Source: Treponema sp. UBA1233
GTDB taxonomy: Bacteria; Spirochaetota; Spirochaetia; Treponematales; Treponemataceae
Assembly: GCA_002309305.1 (NCBI GenBank)
Contig: DBWR01000020.1
Location: forward strand, 65,332-129,331
Length of the DNA: 64,000 nucleotides
Direction: 5' to 3'
Shown: one piece after another, positions 1 through 10,244 of the stretch
How the letters are laid out: each line of letters starts with the position of its first letter
How positions within the stretch are numbered: position 1 is the first letter of the stretch
Notes under the pieces: generated by a model
Databases searched by the model: none
What the model was told of the DNA's origin: nothing
The model's input: only the letters and a program-made list of their open reading frames with translations
Made by a program: the position numbers and the translations under genes

Positions 1-3000
1 ACTCCACCCTCTGAATCAAACTTGACCGTACAGTGCTCTCCGCCTTCGCTAAAGATTACCTTGTTGCCCTTCCAACCGCCGGCAGAACCATTGTCCTTGC
101 CGCTTGTAGGATTATCGTTGTATGCGTAACGGCAGTTTGTACCGTCATACCAGACCGCCACCACTTTGTCATGAGCCGCATCACTACCTGCCATTGCATC
201 GATTGCGACATACTTGTAAGCGGAGTAGCCTGTGTCGTAACAAGTCTTGATGACTGTCTTTTTGGTTATTGGAACCGACACCTTTATTTCCTTATTATGA
301 TACGGAATGAAATATTCAGGCGTACTTGTATCCACTATATAGTAATCAGGATCGTCATCTCCTATGCTTCGGATTTTTTCATAGATGCTAAATTGGCCGT
401 CAAGTACCTTACCCTCCAAATCTGTCGTTACATTGGTAGTTTTCAGTTTATGAGTATACCTTCCTGGTGCGTTAGGATTATTGGCATCTTTAGTTCCCAT
501 ATAGATAAGGCCGTCCGGCTGGATAATCCACCAATAAGACTGCTTAACAATATATGAAATGGTATCTGTTGTATTGAACCGAGATCTTATATCCGCATGA
601 ATTTTATTTATCTCTGATGTACTTAATTTTTTGGTCTTTATATCGTACGGATCCTTTTTATTCTGGTCTAATACCATACCACCATCTTGAGTTAAAGCCC
701 TCCTATATTGCACTGTGTACAGAGTATTTCCAGCCTCATCAGTTTTATTCACGCTGACAGTTTCTGTTGTTGTGGTAACATCATCCTCGCCACCTTGATA
801 ATCAACACCTGCAATCAAGCTGAAGTGATCTGTATTTGCATCCATGTATGCCTGATAATCTGACTCTTTGGCAAAATATCCAAGATTGTCAACAAAGTCA
901 TCCACATCATTCAACCCATGATGCATATGATCAACGAAAGTTCCTTTATCCACAAACTTACCGTTCTCGTCAATATTAATTGTAGCCCCTGTAAGATATT
1001 CCTCGTTGTAGTCCTCGTTTACCGTAACATTATTCTCGCTGTCGACAGACCACTTCTCAAATGTAGTTGTCCGTGTATCAGCTTTACCGCTACTATTTGT
1101 ATATGCTTCACCCCGAACCCAGGTTTGAGGAACTGAACTGTTATATCTGAACCTGAGTTGCCCCTGAACACTGTCATAGTAGGCAAGGTAAACGGAAGTA
1201 TCTTCTCCATGAACAGTAGTTGCCAAAGACGGAGAATAGATTCTTGTTTCTGTAAGTGAATCTGTTTCTGGAACAGATCCCTTTATAAGGAGCTTTTTGA
1301 TGGTTTCAGTTGGAACTTCACCATTCACATATCTTAGATAGCTTGGCTCAAAATCACGAGTTGTTTTAGTCCAAGCAGGAACCGCCAATGATTCAAGTCT
1401 GACCGCATTTGTTCCCACATAGTTTGCACTTTGATCAGTACCGCTTCGTCCCCATTTGTTGAAGAAATATGAGAATCGTCCGGCATGTTTTGAACTAGGA
1501 TTCGTATCAAGACCTGTTGTTGTAGCGTGGGCATTCCCCAAGGCATCATAGGCAAAACTTACGTTGTTAAACGTTGCAAAGTTCTGCTGCCAGTCTGTAT
1601 ATGAAGTACCGTCTTTTCCAGCCATGGCGAAGTTTGCAGGTCCGCTTACAAATGCCAATCCGACCGTACCAGTAACAGGGTTAATCTGCATTGAAGGTTC
1701 CCTTAACTCACCGCTCTTTGGTTTTGCGGCATCACTGTCGAATTCCCACACGTCGATTATCACGTCGTCTGTAAGCAGGCTGTTGCTGTTTGAATTCGGC
1801 ATGAGGTTGTATGCATATCTGTTCTTGTCGCTGTACGGACTGTTTTCTGTAATTCCATTTGAATATGAACCGCATGCATTGTTGTTGTTCAGGTTGTTCA
1901 AAGTCTGAATGTAAGTGTCTCCGTTCTTTACGCTCAGGGAAATTTCACCGGAAGTTGCAAGTATTGTCTTTGTTGCGGGCAATGTAACGATTCCATCGGC
2001 AGAAACATCCAGCCTGATGCTTCCTGAATTTCCAAAATACGTTTCAGTTGAAGGAGATCCAAGGTTGAATCCCTTTACGGCGAGGTTTTCATCACTGCGT
2101 GCAACATAATGCCCAAGTGCCGTGCGTGAATATGCGTTCTTTATGCTGCTCTTGAGTTTCCTGTACAGGCTTGTGTCGATTCCGGAAATGTACGGTACGA
2201 CATCCATCTGGTAGCGTCCTGTGGCAGCTTCTTTTGTGGTCTGCACGTTTCCTGGGGTACTGTTGTTGGCTCCCGCATCTTTGGCTGTTGTAGTAAGGAT
2301 TTCGTCAAGCGATACAATGCCTTCTATTCTTGCTGTGTCGATGTCGAGTTCCCATGTAACACTGTGACCGTCCTGTCCCAAACCGCTGTCGGTCAGAATC
2401 CTGAACTGCCATCCGTCACTGTCAATGTTTCCACCCGCAGTATGGCTTGAGTATCCTTCTGTCAGGCTCCACTTATCCTCTTCGTTTTCTGCGTCTGAAT
2501 TTGTATCATATCTTGCAAGAACGACACTTGTACCCTTGGCCTCACTGTTCAGCTTGAGTGAAGTCATTGCAAAACTGAGTTCATCAAGTCTTGTACCGTC
2601 ATAGCTCTTTCCAGTAATGCGGATTTTTCCTGATACCTTTGGATCATCTCCGTAGAGGGCTTTAACCAAATCACTCAAGTCAGATTCAAGCTCAATATGG
2701 CCCTTGAGGTCAGAAACCTTTGTTGCCGTCTCGGAACCGTAGATTGAATTGTCATTGAGCGACTTCCAGTAGAATGTGTCGATTGTACTTTCAGGAGGCT
2801 CGTTGTCAACCTGGTCAATCTTGAGGTTTGTAACAAGCACAGTACAGTTCTGTGTGCTAAGTCCCTGATCAAGTTCTTCTGTTGAATCCCAGAATGTGAG
2901 TCCTATTGATTTTGATTCAGCGTCGTCTCCCAAACTGGTAATCTGATATGCAAGAATTCTGTTTCCATCACCCGCAGCAAACGCAGGCAGGTTTCCAGAG

Positions 3001-6000
3001 TCAATGACAGCCGCTCCATCTCCTGTATTCTTTGTAACGGCATTTGTATTTGCCACATCAAGCTTATAGTACAGGGCAATGTTTCCGTTACCGCCGACAA
3101 TCTCAGGTACCACTGCAAGCTTGTCCTTTACCACAAACGGTTTCTTGTAGCCGTAGACATCCGCACTTGTGTCAAGTTCAAATGTTTCCGCGGCATTTCC
3201 GATTGCACCGATGATGCTGTATGTATTGAATTCGTTTTGAGTATACCTGTCCGTTCCGTTAAGAGTATCTCCGTTCAAGTTTGTGCCAAGGTAAATTTTG
3301 GCAACACGAGGAGCGTTGTTCTGAACTTTTGTCGTAAACTTCTGGCCGGAGACGTTACCTGCCTTGTCGAATGCAAGGACCACAAGAGTCACAGGACCGT
3401 CGGGCATGTTCTTTGAATGGATTGTTCCGTCCCATGTATAGCTTGAACCAAGCTTGTTTACGGTTTCTGGCATCAAGTCACCGTCATCATTGGTCAGTAC
3501 AAACGGATTGGCTGCATTTCCCGCCTCACCGATTTTTTCCGTACTCATGTTGTCGATAACCTGTCCGTATGGGAAGCCGGCTGTTACCGATGTCAGTGTG
3601 CTAATACCCGTGTTTGAATCGAACGTAACCTTTCCGTCAGTCTGGGAAACTGCGGTAATCTTTCGATAGATTCCTTCTATATAAATCAGTCCACCGACAC
3701 GTATGTTCCTGTCGCCTGTAACATCAGATGCCGTATCCGGAACAAAGGTATATTCCTGAACCTTACCCTGAATGTTCTTTCCGTACATATCATAATCCGG
3801 AATCAGGCTGTATGTCTGGAGTCCACCAATAGAGGTCTTTGCGTATTCAACTTCATCAGGATTTACCACTGTCGGTTTTACCATAGGATTGATGATTTCC
3901 TTACCGGGGCGTACAAAGTAGAAGAGGATGCGTTCAAATCCTGAACCCTTTTCTTCCACTTCACCGGAAAGCGTGTAGACATAATCCTTTTCCGCAATGA
4001 CTGAACCGTTTGCAAGCACATCGCCGTTGCCCTTAAGGTTTTTGAGCGTCGGAGCCTCGTTGTCTATGTTGAGCGTGTACTTTGCCGTAGAAATATGTTT
4101 ACCGGGACCTTCCGTATCTGTTACCGACACAGTATAGGCTACGGAGTTTCCGCTTGAATCCACCTTTATCCACAGGGTTCTTCTTGCCGGACCTCCATCT
4201 TCCTTAACCTGCTCTGTAAGGTAATAATCAGTACCCGCTGTCAGATCTGAGTCACCCTTCTTTACGCTTACAGACTGAAGGCTTGTTTCATCCGTCATGT
4301 CCACGGTCAGATACCAGTCGCCCTTGATGAACATGTCTGCGGTATAAGAGTTGACCGCCGTAGGTACTGCAGTTTCCAGAGCTGCACTCGGATTTGTAAT
4401 TGAATACTGTCTGAGGGAAGCAGAAAGTACTGGGGCGTTTGCATCGATTCTGACTGCAACAACCGGCTGGCTCCATCCACCAATCTTGCCGTTATAGTTG
4501 ATGCCGCACGCACGTATCCAGATGTTTGTGGTTTCGTCTCCCACCGGATTCATCTTTTCGTTTGAGTTAAGCGGAATGTACCATGAAGAACCTGTCCTTG
4601 TTGCCTTGATTCCCCACCATGAGCTTTCCTCTCCGTCTTCAAATCCTTCTATCTGAGTGTACTTGAACTGAGAGTTGCGGTTGGGATCTCCTGCCACATC
4701 TTCAAGTACGCGGTTTACATCCCAGACATCAAGGTCATAAGTATCTTGCGCTATCTGCTTTGAGTCATTTCCAAAATCTTGTGAGCCTGTGGCAATCTGC
4801 AAGAATACATAATCCGGTGTTGAAGTTCCGGACGGAATGTTTACGTTACCTGTTACAAGAATCGTGCCGCCAAGAACCGCAAAGTTTTGTCCCTCCGCAT
4901 AGTTGGCGGATGTCGGATATGTAATCGCCACCTGAGGCATGTCTCCGTCTGGGTTGTGCCTGAGGATGAATTCCTTAATTGAAGAGTTTCCTACTTTATC
5001 CACACTCTTAATCAGAAGTGGGAGCTCGTAGATTTTTGAATCTGAATCATAGTTTGTGTGATATGTTATTCCAGGATCATCCCTGTTCTTGTCGAATTTC
5101 GTCAAAAGCGGATTTCCATCGACCTCACCGTTAAAGCTGAATTTCCATGACGTTGCAGTTGAATTTTCCGCAATGTGGTCAGACCAGTTGCCGGCATCCA
5201 CAATGCTTTCGGCTGAACTACGATAATTCTGCAATTGTGTGGAATCAGGAATCATCCAGTATGTCTTTGTTACCGAAGAATCTCCGTCCAGAGAAGTTCC
5301 CGTCACGTCAACTACGCCTGTAACTGCATCCGTTGAGCTGGGGCTTGTCATTGTGATGGAAGGACCTTCGTTGTCTATGGTAATGGAGCATGTCTGGCTT
5401 CTTTCGTTGCCTGCCATATCCTTTACCGTTATCTGAACGCTCTTTACTCCAGATTTAATTTCTTCAAAAAGATGTGCCTTTGTTACATCAATCAGCTCGC
5501 TTTCATAATAGGTATAAGTCAACTGATCTTTGGGGGATTTAACTGTAACTTCTGTTGCAGAGAATTTAATCTCCTTCTTATAGACTGGATTTCCTGAATC
5601 GTCTTTTAGGTACAGCTTTTCCGTATCGTCATTGCCATCTTCATCCTGCATGACGGCCGTAACCTTGTCAACATACATTTCAAGAACCGGCACATACAGC
5701 TTGAAGTAGCTCTGTTTTCCTCCGCTAATCTTTCCTGAGTTGAGTGAATAATCCACATAGAAATTGGGTTTGGTTTTAATCTGGCTTATTCCTTCAAGTT
5801 CAGCTTCATCAGTTCCAATCGTAACAAGTGTCGTCCAGAGTTTTGGAGATGCAATGTCCTTGTTTACTTCAACAAAGCTGTCCGCACTCAAACCGTAAAC
5901 ATTTCCACCCACACCCGGGTTGGTTTTTGAATAAAGATAATACGGCCTGTCCAGTTCTGTGCCACTGCCAGAAATAAATTCTTTTCCCGCAGAATCCTTT

Positions 6001-9000
6001 ACGTAGAACCAAACTTTCTTTGGTCCGTCGTCGCCGAGTTTATCCTCATCAAGACGCCAGCTGCCCGTTGAGCTTGCAACAGTGTATCCGGTAGACTCTG
6101 AATCACACGATGTCCAGTCAGAAGGACATGTCTCGCCTATGTGAACCTTAAAGAGCTGGATGCCGTCGTCATCAGTAATTGAACCGCGTAGTTCCTTGCT
6201 CTGAAGCCATGAATCTTTATCTTCAAGGTCTGTGAATGTGATTATCGGCCTATCCGTGTTCTGGTCAACAATAATCGGCTTTGGTTCCGAATAGCCTGTG
6301 TTGCCGGCCTTGTCTGTAATCGAAGCCATAAGCCATACAGAAGTTCCATTTGCCAGACTACCGAATGCAGCTGTCGTATCAAGGTTTATGCATTTCCAGT
6401 TGTTTCCCTCAATCGTCATGCCTTGAGTTGCAGCAACAGATTGCCAGTCATCAATGTTAACCGCACCAGCTGGTGGTTCCTGGGTCCTGTAATAGAGCTG
6501 GGGTGGTGTCTCGGGAAGAGCGTTGGCGCCGTCGGATGCAGTTCCTGGAATGTTGATGATTCCGTTTACTTCAAATTCCCGCGTACTTGTGTTTGCATCC
6601 TTTATGTCACTGATGATGACAGTCGGAGCATCAAGATCAAGAGTAAGAGCCGCAACTTTCACAGCACTTAGCGTAAGGCCCGCCTTGTCCGTTACGTTTG
6701 CATATACACCCGGATTTCTACCGATTGCATCCAGAACATCATCATTCTTTAGCCAGTGGTTTTCATTGCTAATGTTCAATGTCCAGCTGCGTTTACCGTC
6801 TGCATCAGGCGCTCCCAAAATAATTGAACCGTATGGAGAATCTGGCTCCCCTTCTTTTGATTCCCAAATCTTGTAGTCCTCACTTCCGATGTAGAATTCC
6901 AGCTTATCAACTCCACTCAATACATCTATCGCGTCACCGTTAATCGGGTCAATTTCATTTTCTCCGTTTGTCAAAATCGATATGCTTTGGTATTCAAGCT
7001 TTGGTGCGTGCAAGTCGACGTTCAGGGAATAGTCATCGTAAACCTGTCCGTCCAATTCAACACTGTCCAGCCTTGCGTTTCCGACCTTATCCACAGCCAC
7101 AAGACGGAGGATGTTTGTTCCTTCCTTAAAGCCTGTGAGTATGGCCTCAAAATTAGTGAGGGCAGGAAATGGTTCTTTATCTGTATCTGAAATATTTTTA
7201 TCAATCGTCATTGTGTATGGATTTGCAAGCGGAGCAAAATAACCGTTTCCTTCTCCGCCGGTACAGACCGTCTTATAGTTTTCCGCCGTCAGTTTTGTAA
7301 TGGATGCCTCATCCTCTTCCTTGTACAGCTGATAGTAAATCATTTCCACACCGGAACCTTCATCCTCAAAGGCACCGCGGATTTTCATCGTTGTGGCATT
7401 TCCCCATGTTTCGGAAGAATACTTTCCGCCTGCACCATCGTTCCAGTCACCAATGCGGAATATGCAGTCCTTGTTCTTTGCATCGATTAAGTGCTTTGCA
7501 ACAGGACCCGCATTATCAAATTCAACTTCGTATTTCTTTGTAACGGAGTTTCCGGCCTTGTCATACGCCGTGATTGTCATGTCAACATCAATGCCGTCGC
7601 GTGCACTAAAGCCGCTGAATACCGGAGCAAACTCCCATGAAGGTGTATCAGAAGTATAAGTCTCTGTTACTCCATTGCCTGTAACTCCATTGCCTGTAAG
7701 TGTCAGCTCGGTATTTCCGACAAGATAGTTGTCCGTTGTGTTTCCCTTTATCTTGAACGTATTGTCCGACCTGATGTAATAGGCCCCGTCATAGCTTGCA
7801 TCGGTCTTTTCCTTTTCTACTGAATTGGTGAAGCCGCTGAGGACAATTTCAGGATCAAGGTTTTCTATGTTAAGTGTGGTTGACCTTTCTGTAGTGTCGG
7901 CAATATTTTCTGCACTGAAGGTAACCACGACATTGTAAAGGCCAGGATGATCATTCATATAGGAGATGGCACCGCTGTCCGGCTCCACCGTAACATTCCA
8001 TGTACCGTCACCAGCATCCGTCGTTTTTTCATAAGTGACAGCACGGGGGATGCTAGTCCATGATGTATCCGGTCTTGTTGAATCAGAAACCGTAACAGTG
8101 TAAGTAAATGAGCTAAGGTCTACCGGAGAACTGAACGTTCCGTCAAATTTATATTTGTCAACGCTATAGGCATTCAGGTTTGTGACGGAATTGGTATTGC
8201 GGTTAATGATTTCTGTATCTTCTTCCCTTTGTGCGCCTATGTTTATCTTGGCGGCATGTGCGTTGATGCTTGCAACAAAACCGTAGCCGTTCAAAGAATA
8301 ATTACCTATAGGCTGACCGTTGATGTCATTTCCCACAGCGATGAACTTCCATTTTGAGGCATTGGACATTCCTTCGTAATCAGAGAAATTCAGGGCAATG
8401 GTTTTTGCAACAGAGTCCGCGTTGTCTCCATTTGAAGTTGGAGTAAACTTTGATTCAGGCAATACAGGAGGATCATCTGCTGTAGGGTTGTCTTTTCCCT
8501 TATAGACTTTAGGATTCCATGTAAACACAAGCTGACGTTCACTTTCACCATCCATCCAGCGACTGTGTTCAGAGTCCCACTTGGCGACATAGATGCTTAC
8601 GCTTGGTACGTCAATCTTGGTTTGATCAAGTCCTGCAACTACTGAAAAATTGAGAGGGGTTCCACCGTAGTATTTAAAGTATCCTTCCGATGTATGGTTT
8701 TTGTCGTTTTCGGCAACATCCTCAGGATTCAGCTTTTCAAGTCCGCTGACAGTAAAGGTCGGATAGTTTGCGGGGTTCATGGAGAAATTCAATGTCTTCT
8801 CTTTTCTATCTGATGAAAGATCCCCTGTTTCGGCAAGGGCAGTACGAGGAGTTGAAACTGACGGTACCGCACTTTGAACACGAGCATCTGAAAGCCATTG
8901 CAAAACCTGATCATCGTTTGCATAACTGTCATCCAGTCCATTAAGGAGTTCCTGAATGTTCTTTACGGAGAAAGCACTGTAGCCAATAATATTTCCGTTT

Positions 9001-9878
9001 ATCAGGTTCAAAAGTTCATTGGTTCCGCGGTAATAATTTGTTGTCGCATTACCGTCTCCGGTTCCAATGTTGGAAGAAGGATTGTTGAATACCCTTGCCC
9101 TGTCGTAGGCTGTTACAGTAAAGTAGAATTGTTTTGCACCCTGGCCTAGGTCATCGCCATAGAGTTTCCGATATATTTTGTCACGCTTCTTTACAAGTTC
9201 TTCGCTGTCATCTTCAATAGTGTCGTAGAGCTTGGCAATGATGAGGGGGTTTGCGTTTGACATGTCGGTTATGTCGTCAAATGTGGTGTCTTCCAGATTG
9301 TCAAAGCTAATCTTGTTTCCATTTTCATCATAGAAGGTTACGACCAGTTTGTCGATTCTATTTTCCGTGGCTTCTGCAAAGGTTCCTTCTATTGAAACAC
9401 TGCGTCCATATTCCTTTGGATTGTTGGTCCCATAGGAAGTCGGCTTTGTAAGTATCATGACAGGAGCGGTGTTGTCTATTTCTATTGATTGTGTGTATGT
9501 ACCTGATGAACGGCCTTCGGTATCTTTTGCAACCGCATAGAAAACATAGGGACCGTCCTTTACGTCCTGAGTACTGGGGTCAATAGTGAGCGACCATTTT
9601 CTATCCCCTGCCTTTACGTCCACAGTGGCAAGCTTGGCCTTTTCCATTGTGTGGGTGCCGGTCCTCTCGTAGTACACATCCACGGAACTGACGTTGGTAT
9701 CGTCGTCACAGTCTCCGGCAAGCACAAAACTGCCGCACACAACGGAACCGGCCGGCGGATATGTGATGGTAACTGTAGGCGGCACAGTATCGATGGCCTC
9801 CCCAAGACCCACCTTACATGAAAATCCGAGCAAAGAAGTCAGAACAATTGCCAGAGAAACAAACTTACCCTTCCACAT
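1..9878 (-). CDS. Giant Ig-like repeat lipoprotein, paralogue 1 (3' end beyond window)
   Basis: The frame is open from ATG 9878 to base 1, about 3,292 codons, without a stop; the C-terminus lies outside the window. The N-terminus (MWKGKFVSLAIVLTSLLGFS then C) is a signal peptide with a relaxed spirochaetal lipobox, so a surface lipoprotein is inferred. The body is a chain of Ig-like modules whose junctions read like VDTVPPT, DNTAP, VDLHAP, IDNEGP and DQVDNEPP. The last ~900 residues leave the Ig pattern and become IPT-like and then propeller-like, with strands such as VVAVWYDG. Start choice: GAGGTG lies just upstream, as in the two paralogues to the right. Compared with paralogue 2, an extra ~245 residues sit between two propeller-like blades (about bases 240-1150). 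The role is unknown; an adhesin or carbohydrate-binding surface protein is an inference from the architecture. Confidence 0.85.
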   Translation of the reverse strand, partial: MWKGKFVSLAIVLTSLLGFSCKVGLGEAIDTVPPTVTITYPPAGSVVCGSFVLAGDCDDDTNVSSVDVYYERTGTHTMEKAKLATVDVKAGDRKWSLTIDPSTQDVKDGPYVFYAVAKDTEGRSSGTYTQSIEIDNTAPVMILTKPTSYGTNNPKEYGRSVSIEGTFAEATENRIDKLVVTFYDENGNKISFDNLEDTTFDDITDMSNANPLIIAKLYDTIEDDSEELVKKRDKIYRKLYGDDLGQGAKQFYFTVTAYDRARVFNNPSSNIGTGDGNATTNYYRGTNELLNLINGNIIGYSAFSVKNIQELLNGLDDSYANDDQVLQWLSDARVQSAVPSVSTPRTALAETGDLSSDRKEKTLNFSMNPANYPTFTVSGLEKLNPEDVAENDKNHTSEGYFKYYGGTPLNFSVVAGLDQTKIDVPSVSIYVAKWDSEHSRWMDGESERQLVFTWNPKVYKGKDNPTADDPPVLPESKFTPTSNGDNADSVAKTIALNFSDYEGMSNASKWKFIAVGNDINGQPIGNYSLNGYGFVASINAHAAKINIGAQREEDTEIINRNTNSVTNLNAYSVDKYKFDGTFSSPVDLSSFTYTVTVSDSTRPDTSWTSIPRAVTYEKTTDAGDGTWNVTVEPDSGAISYMNDHPGLYNVVVTFSAENIADTTERSTTLNIENLDPEIVLSGFTNSVEKEKTDASYDGAYYIRSDNTFKIKGNTTDNYLVGNTELTLTGNGVTGNGVTETYTSDTPSWEFAPVFSGFSARDGIDVDMTITAYDKAGNSVTKKYEVEFDNAGPVAKHLIDAKNKDCIFRIGDWNDGAGGKYSSETWGNATTMKIRGAFEDEGSGVEMIYYQLYKEEDEASITKLTAENYKTVCTGGEGNGYFAPLANPYTMTIDKNISDTDKEPFPALTNFEAILTGFKEGTNILRLVAVDKVGNARLDSVELDGQVYDDYSLNVDLHAPKLEYQSISILTNGENEIDPINGDAIDVLSGVDKLEFYIGSEDYKIWESKEGEPDSPYGSIILGAPDADGKRSWTLNISNENHWLKNDDVLDAIGRNPGVYANVTDKAGLTLSAVKVAALTLDLDAPTVIISDIKDANTSTREFEVNGIINIPGTASDGANALPETPPQLYYRTQEPPAGAVNIDDWQSVAATQGMTIEGNNWKCINLDTTAAFGSLANGTSVWLMASITDKAGNTGYSEPKPIIVDQNTDRPIITFTDLEDKDSWLQSKELRGSITDDDGIQLFKVHIGETCPSDWTSCDSESTGYTVASSTGSWRLDEDKLGDDGPKKVWFYVKDSAGKEFISGSGTELDRPYYLYSKTNPGVGGNVYGLSADSFVEVNKDIASPKLWTTLVTIGTDEAELEGISQIKTKPNFYVDYSLNSGKISGGKQSYFKLYVPVLEMYVDKVTAVMQDEDGNDDTEKLYLKDDSGNPVYKKEIKFSATEVTVKSPKDQLTYTYYESELIDVTKAHLFEEIKSGVKSVQITVKDMAGNERSQTCSITIDNEGPSITMTSPSSTDAVTGVVDVTGTSLDGDSSVTKTYWMIPDSTQLQNYRSSAESIVDAGNWSDHIAENSTATSWKFSFNGEVDGNPLLTKFDKNRDDPGITYHTNYDSDSKIYELPLLIKSVDKVGNSSIKEFILRHNPDGDMPQVAITYPTSANYAEGQNFAVLGGTILVTGNVNIPSGTSTPDYVFLQIATGSQDFGNDSKQIAQDTYDLDVWDVNRVLEDVAGDPNRNSQFKYTQIEGFEDGEESSWWGIKATRTGSSWYIPLNSNEKMNPVGDETTNIWIRACGINYNGKIGGWSQPVVAVRIDANAPVLSASLRQYSITNPSAALETAVPTAVNSYTADMFIKGDWYLTVDMTDETSLQSVSVKKGDSDLTAGTDYYLTEQVKEDGGPARRTLWIKVDSSGNSVAYTVSVTDTEGPGKHISTAKYTLNIDNEAPTLKNLKGNGDVLANGSVIAEKDYVYTLSGEVEEKGSGFERILFYFVRPGKEIINPMVKPTVVNPDEVEYAKTSIGGLQTYSLIPDYDMYGKNIQGKVQEYTFVPDTASDVTGDRNIRVGGLIYIEGIYRKITAVSQTDGKVTFDSNTGISTLTSVTAGFPYGQVIDNMSTEKIGEAGNAANPFVLTNDDGDLMPETVNKLGSSYTWDGTIHSKNMPDGPVTLVVLAFDKAGNVSGQKFTTKVQNNAPRVAKIYLGTNLNGDTLNGTDRYTQNEFNTYSIIGAIGNAAETFELDTSADVYGYKKPFVVKDKLAVVPEIVGGNGNIALYYKLDVANTNAVTKNTGDGAAVIDSGNLPAFAAGDGNRILAYQITSLGDDAESKSIGLTFWDSTEELDQGLSTQNCTVLVTNLKIDQVDNEPPESTIDTFYWKSLNDNSIYGSETATKVSDLKGHIELESDLSDLVKALYGDDPKVSGKIRITGKSYDGTRLDELSFAMTSLKLNSEAKGTSVVLARYDTNSDAENEEDKWSLTEGYSSHTAGGNIDSDGWQFRILTDSGLGQDGHSVTWELDIDTARIEGIVSLDEILTTTAKDAGANNSTPGNVQTTKEAATGRYQMDVVPYISGIDTSLYRKLKSSIKNAYSRTALGHYVARSDENLAVKGFNLGSPSTETYFGNSGSIRLDVSADGIVTLPATKTILATSGEISLSVKNGDTYIQTLNNLNNNNACGSYSNGITENSPYSDKNRYAYNLMPNSNSNSLLTDDVIIDVWEFDSDAAKPKSGELREPSMQINPVTGTVGLAFVSGPANFAMAGKDGTSYTDWQQNFATFNNVSFAYDALGNAHATTTGLDTNPSSKHAGRFSYFFNKWGRSGTDQSANYVGTNAVRLESLAVPAWTKTTRDFEPSYLRYVNGEVPTETIKKLLIKGSVPETDSLTETRIYSPSLATTVHGEDTSVYLAYYDSVQGQLRFRYNSSVPQTWVRGEAYTNSSGKADTRTTTFEKWSVDSENNVTVNEDYNEEYLTGATINIDENGKFVDKGTFVDHMHHGLNDVDDFVDNLGYFAKESDYQAYMDANTDHFSLIAGVDYQGGEDDVTTTTETVSVNKTDEAGNTLYTVQYRRALTQDGGMVLDQNKKDPYDIKTKKLSTSEINKIHADIRSRFNTTDTISYIVKQSYWWIIQPDGLIYMGTKDANNPNAPGRYTHKLKTTNVTTDLEGKVLDGQFSIYEKIRSIGDDDPDYYIVDTSTPEYFIPYHNKEIKVSVPITKKTVIKTCYDTGYSAYKYVAIDAMAGSDAAHDKVVAVWYDGTNCRYAYNDNPTSGKDNGSAGGWKGNKVIFSEGGEHCTVKFDSEGG

Positions 9879-9909
9879 AACACACCTCGCAAAACAAAAA
9901 GCCACACGA

Positions 9910-9935
9910 AATTCAACCATAATGCAAGTTGAATT
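9910..9935 (-). promoter_or_regulatory. 5'-UTR stem-loop of paralogue 1
   Basis: This is a perfect 8-bp inverted repeat, AATTCAAC and GTTGAATT, with a 10-nt loop, about 32 nt before the start codon. The same hairpin (7 bp, 10-nt loop) occurs at 19851-19874 before paralogue 2. Conservation of the stem while the loop differs suggests an RNA structure or a protein-binding palindrome in the leader. Confidence 0.5.
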
Positions 9936-10072
9936 CATGCTTGTTTCTTTCCCCTGCCACCCATTGAGTAATCTATTAATTTTCTTGATTTACTTAAAAA
10001 ATTGAACTCTATTTTCTATAATGATGTTGAAGAATTATCATGTCCTTCATTTTGTAGCCCACTCTACCTGTA

Positions 10073-10101
10073 AATTTAACACAAAATCTCCAATATGTCA
10101 A
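10073..10101 (-). promoter_or_regulatory. Promoter of giant paralogue 1
   Basis: On the minus strand TTGACA (10096-10101) is followed by a 17-nt spacer and TAAATT (10073-10078). The identical boxes and spacing are found before paralogue 2 at 20015-20043. The predicted leader is about 190 nt. The rest of 9879-10244 holds this promoter, the leader and the terminator of paralogue 2. Confidence 0.7.
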
Positions 10102-10187
10102 CAAAGACAGTATAAAAATAGAATTCCATCTCTCCATTTTCACATTATCGGCACTCTTTTGTCCCTTTTCAATTAAAAAAATGGACA

Positions 10188-10224
10188 AAAAAAAATCCCC
10201 ACCCCATCGTGTGACGGAGCGGGG
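10188..10224 (-). terminator. Rho-independent terminator of giant paralogue 2
   Basis: On the minus strand a 9-bp stem (CCCCGCTCC with GGGGTGGGG, two G-U wobbles) and a 10-nt loop are followed by a run of T. It begins 20 nt after the stop codon. A near-identical hairpin follows paralogue 3 at 21012-21047. Confidence 0.85.
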
Positions 10225-10244
10225 AGATTGTTGAGGCAGAGAGA

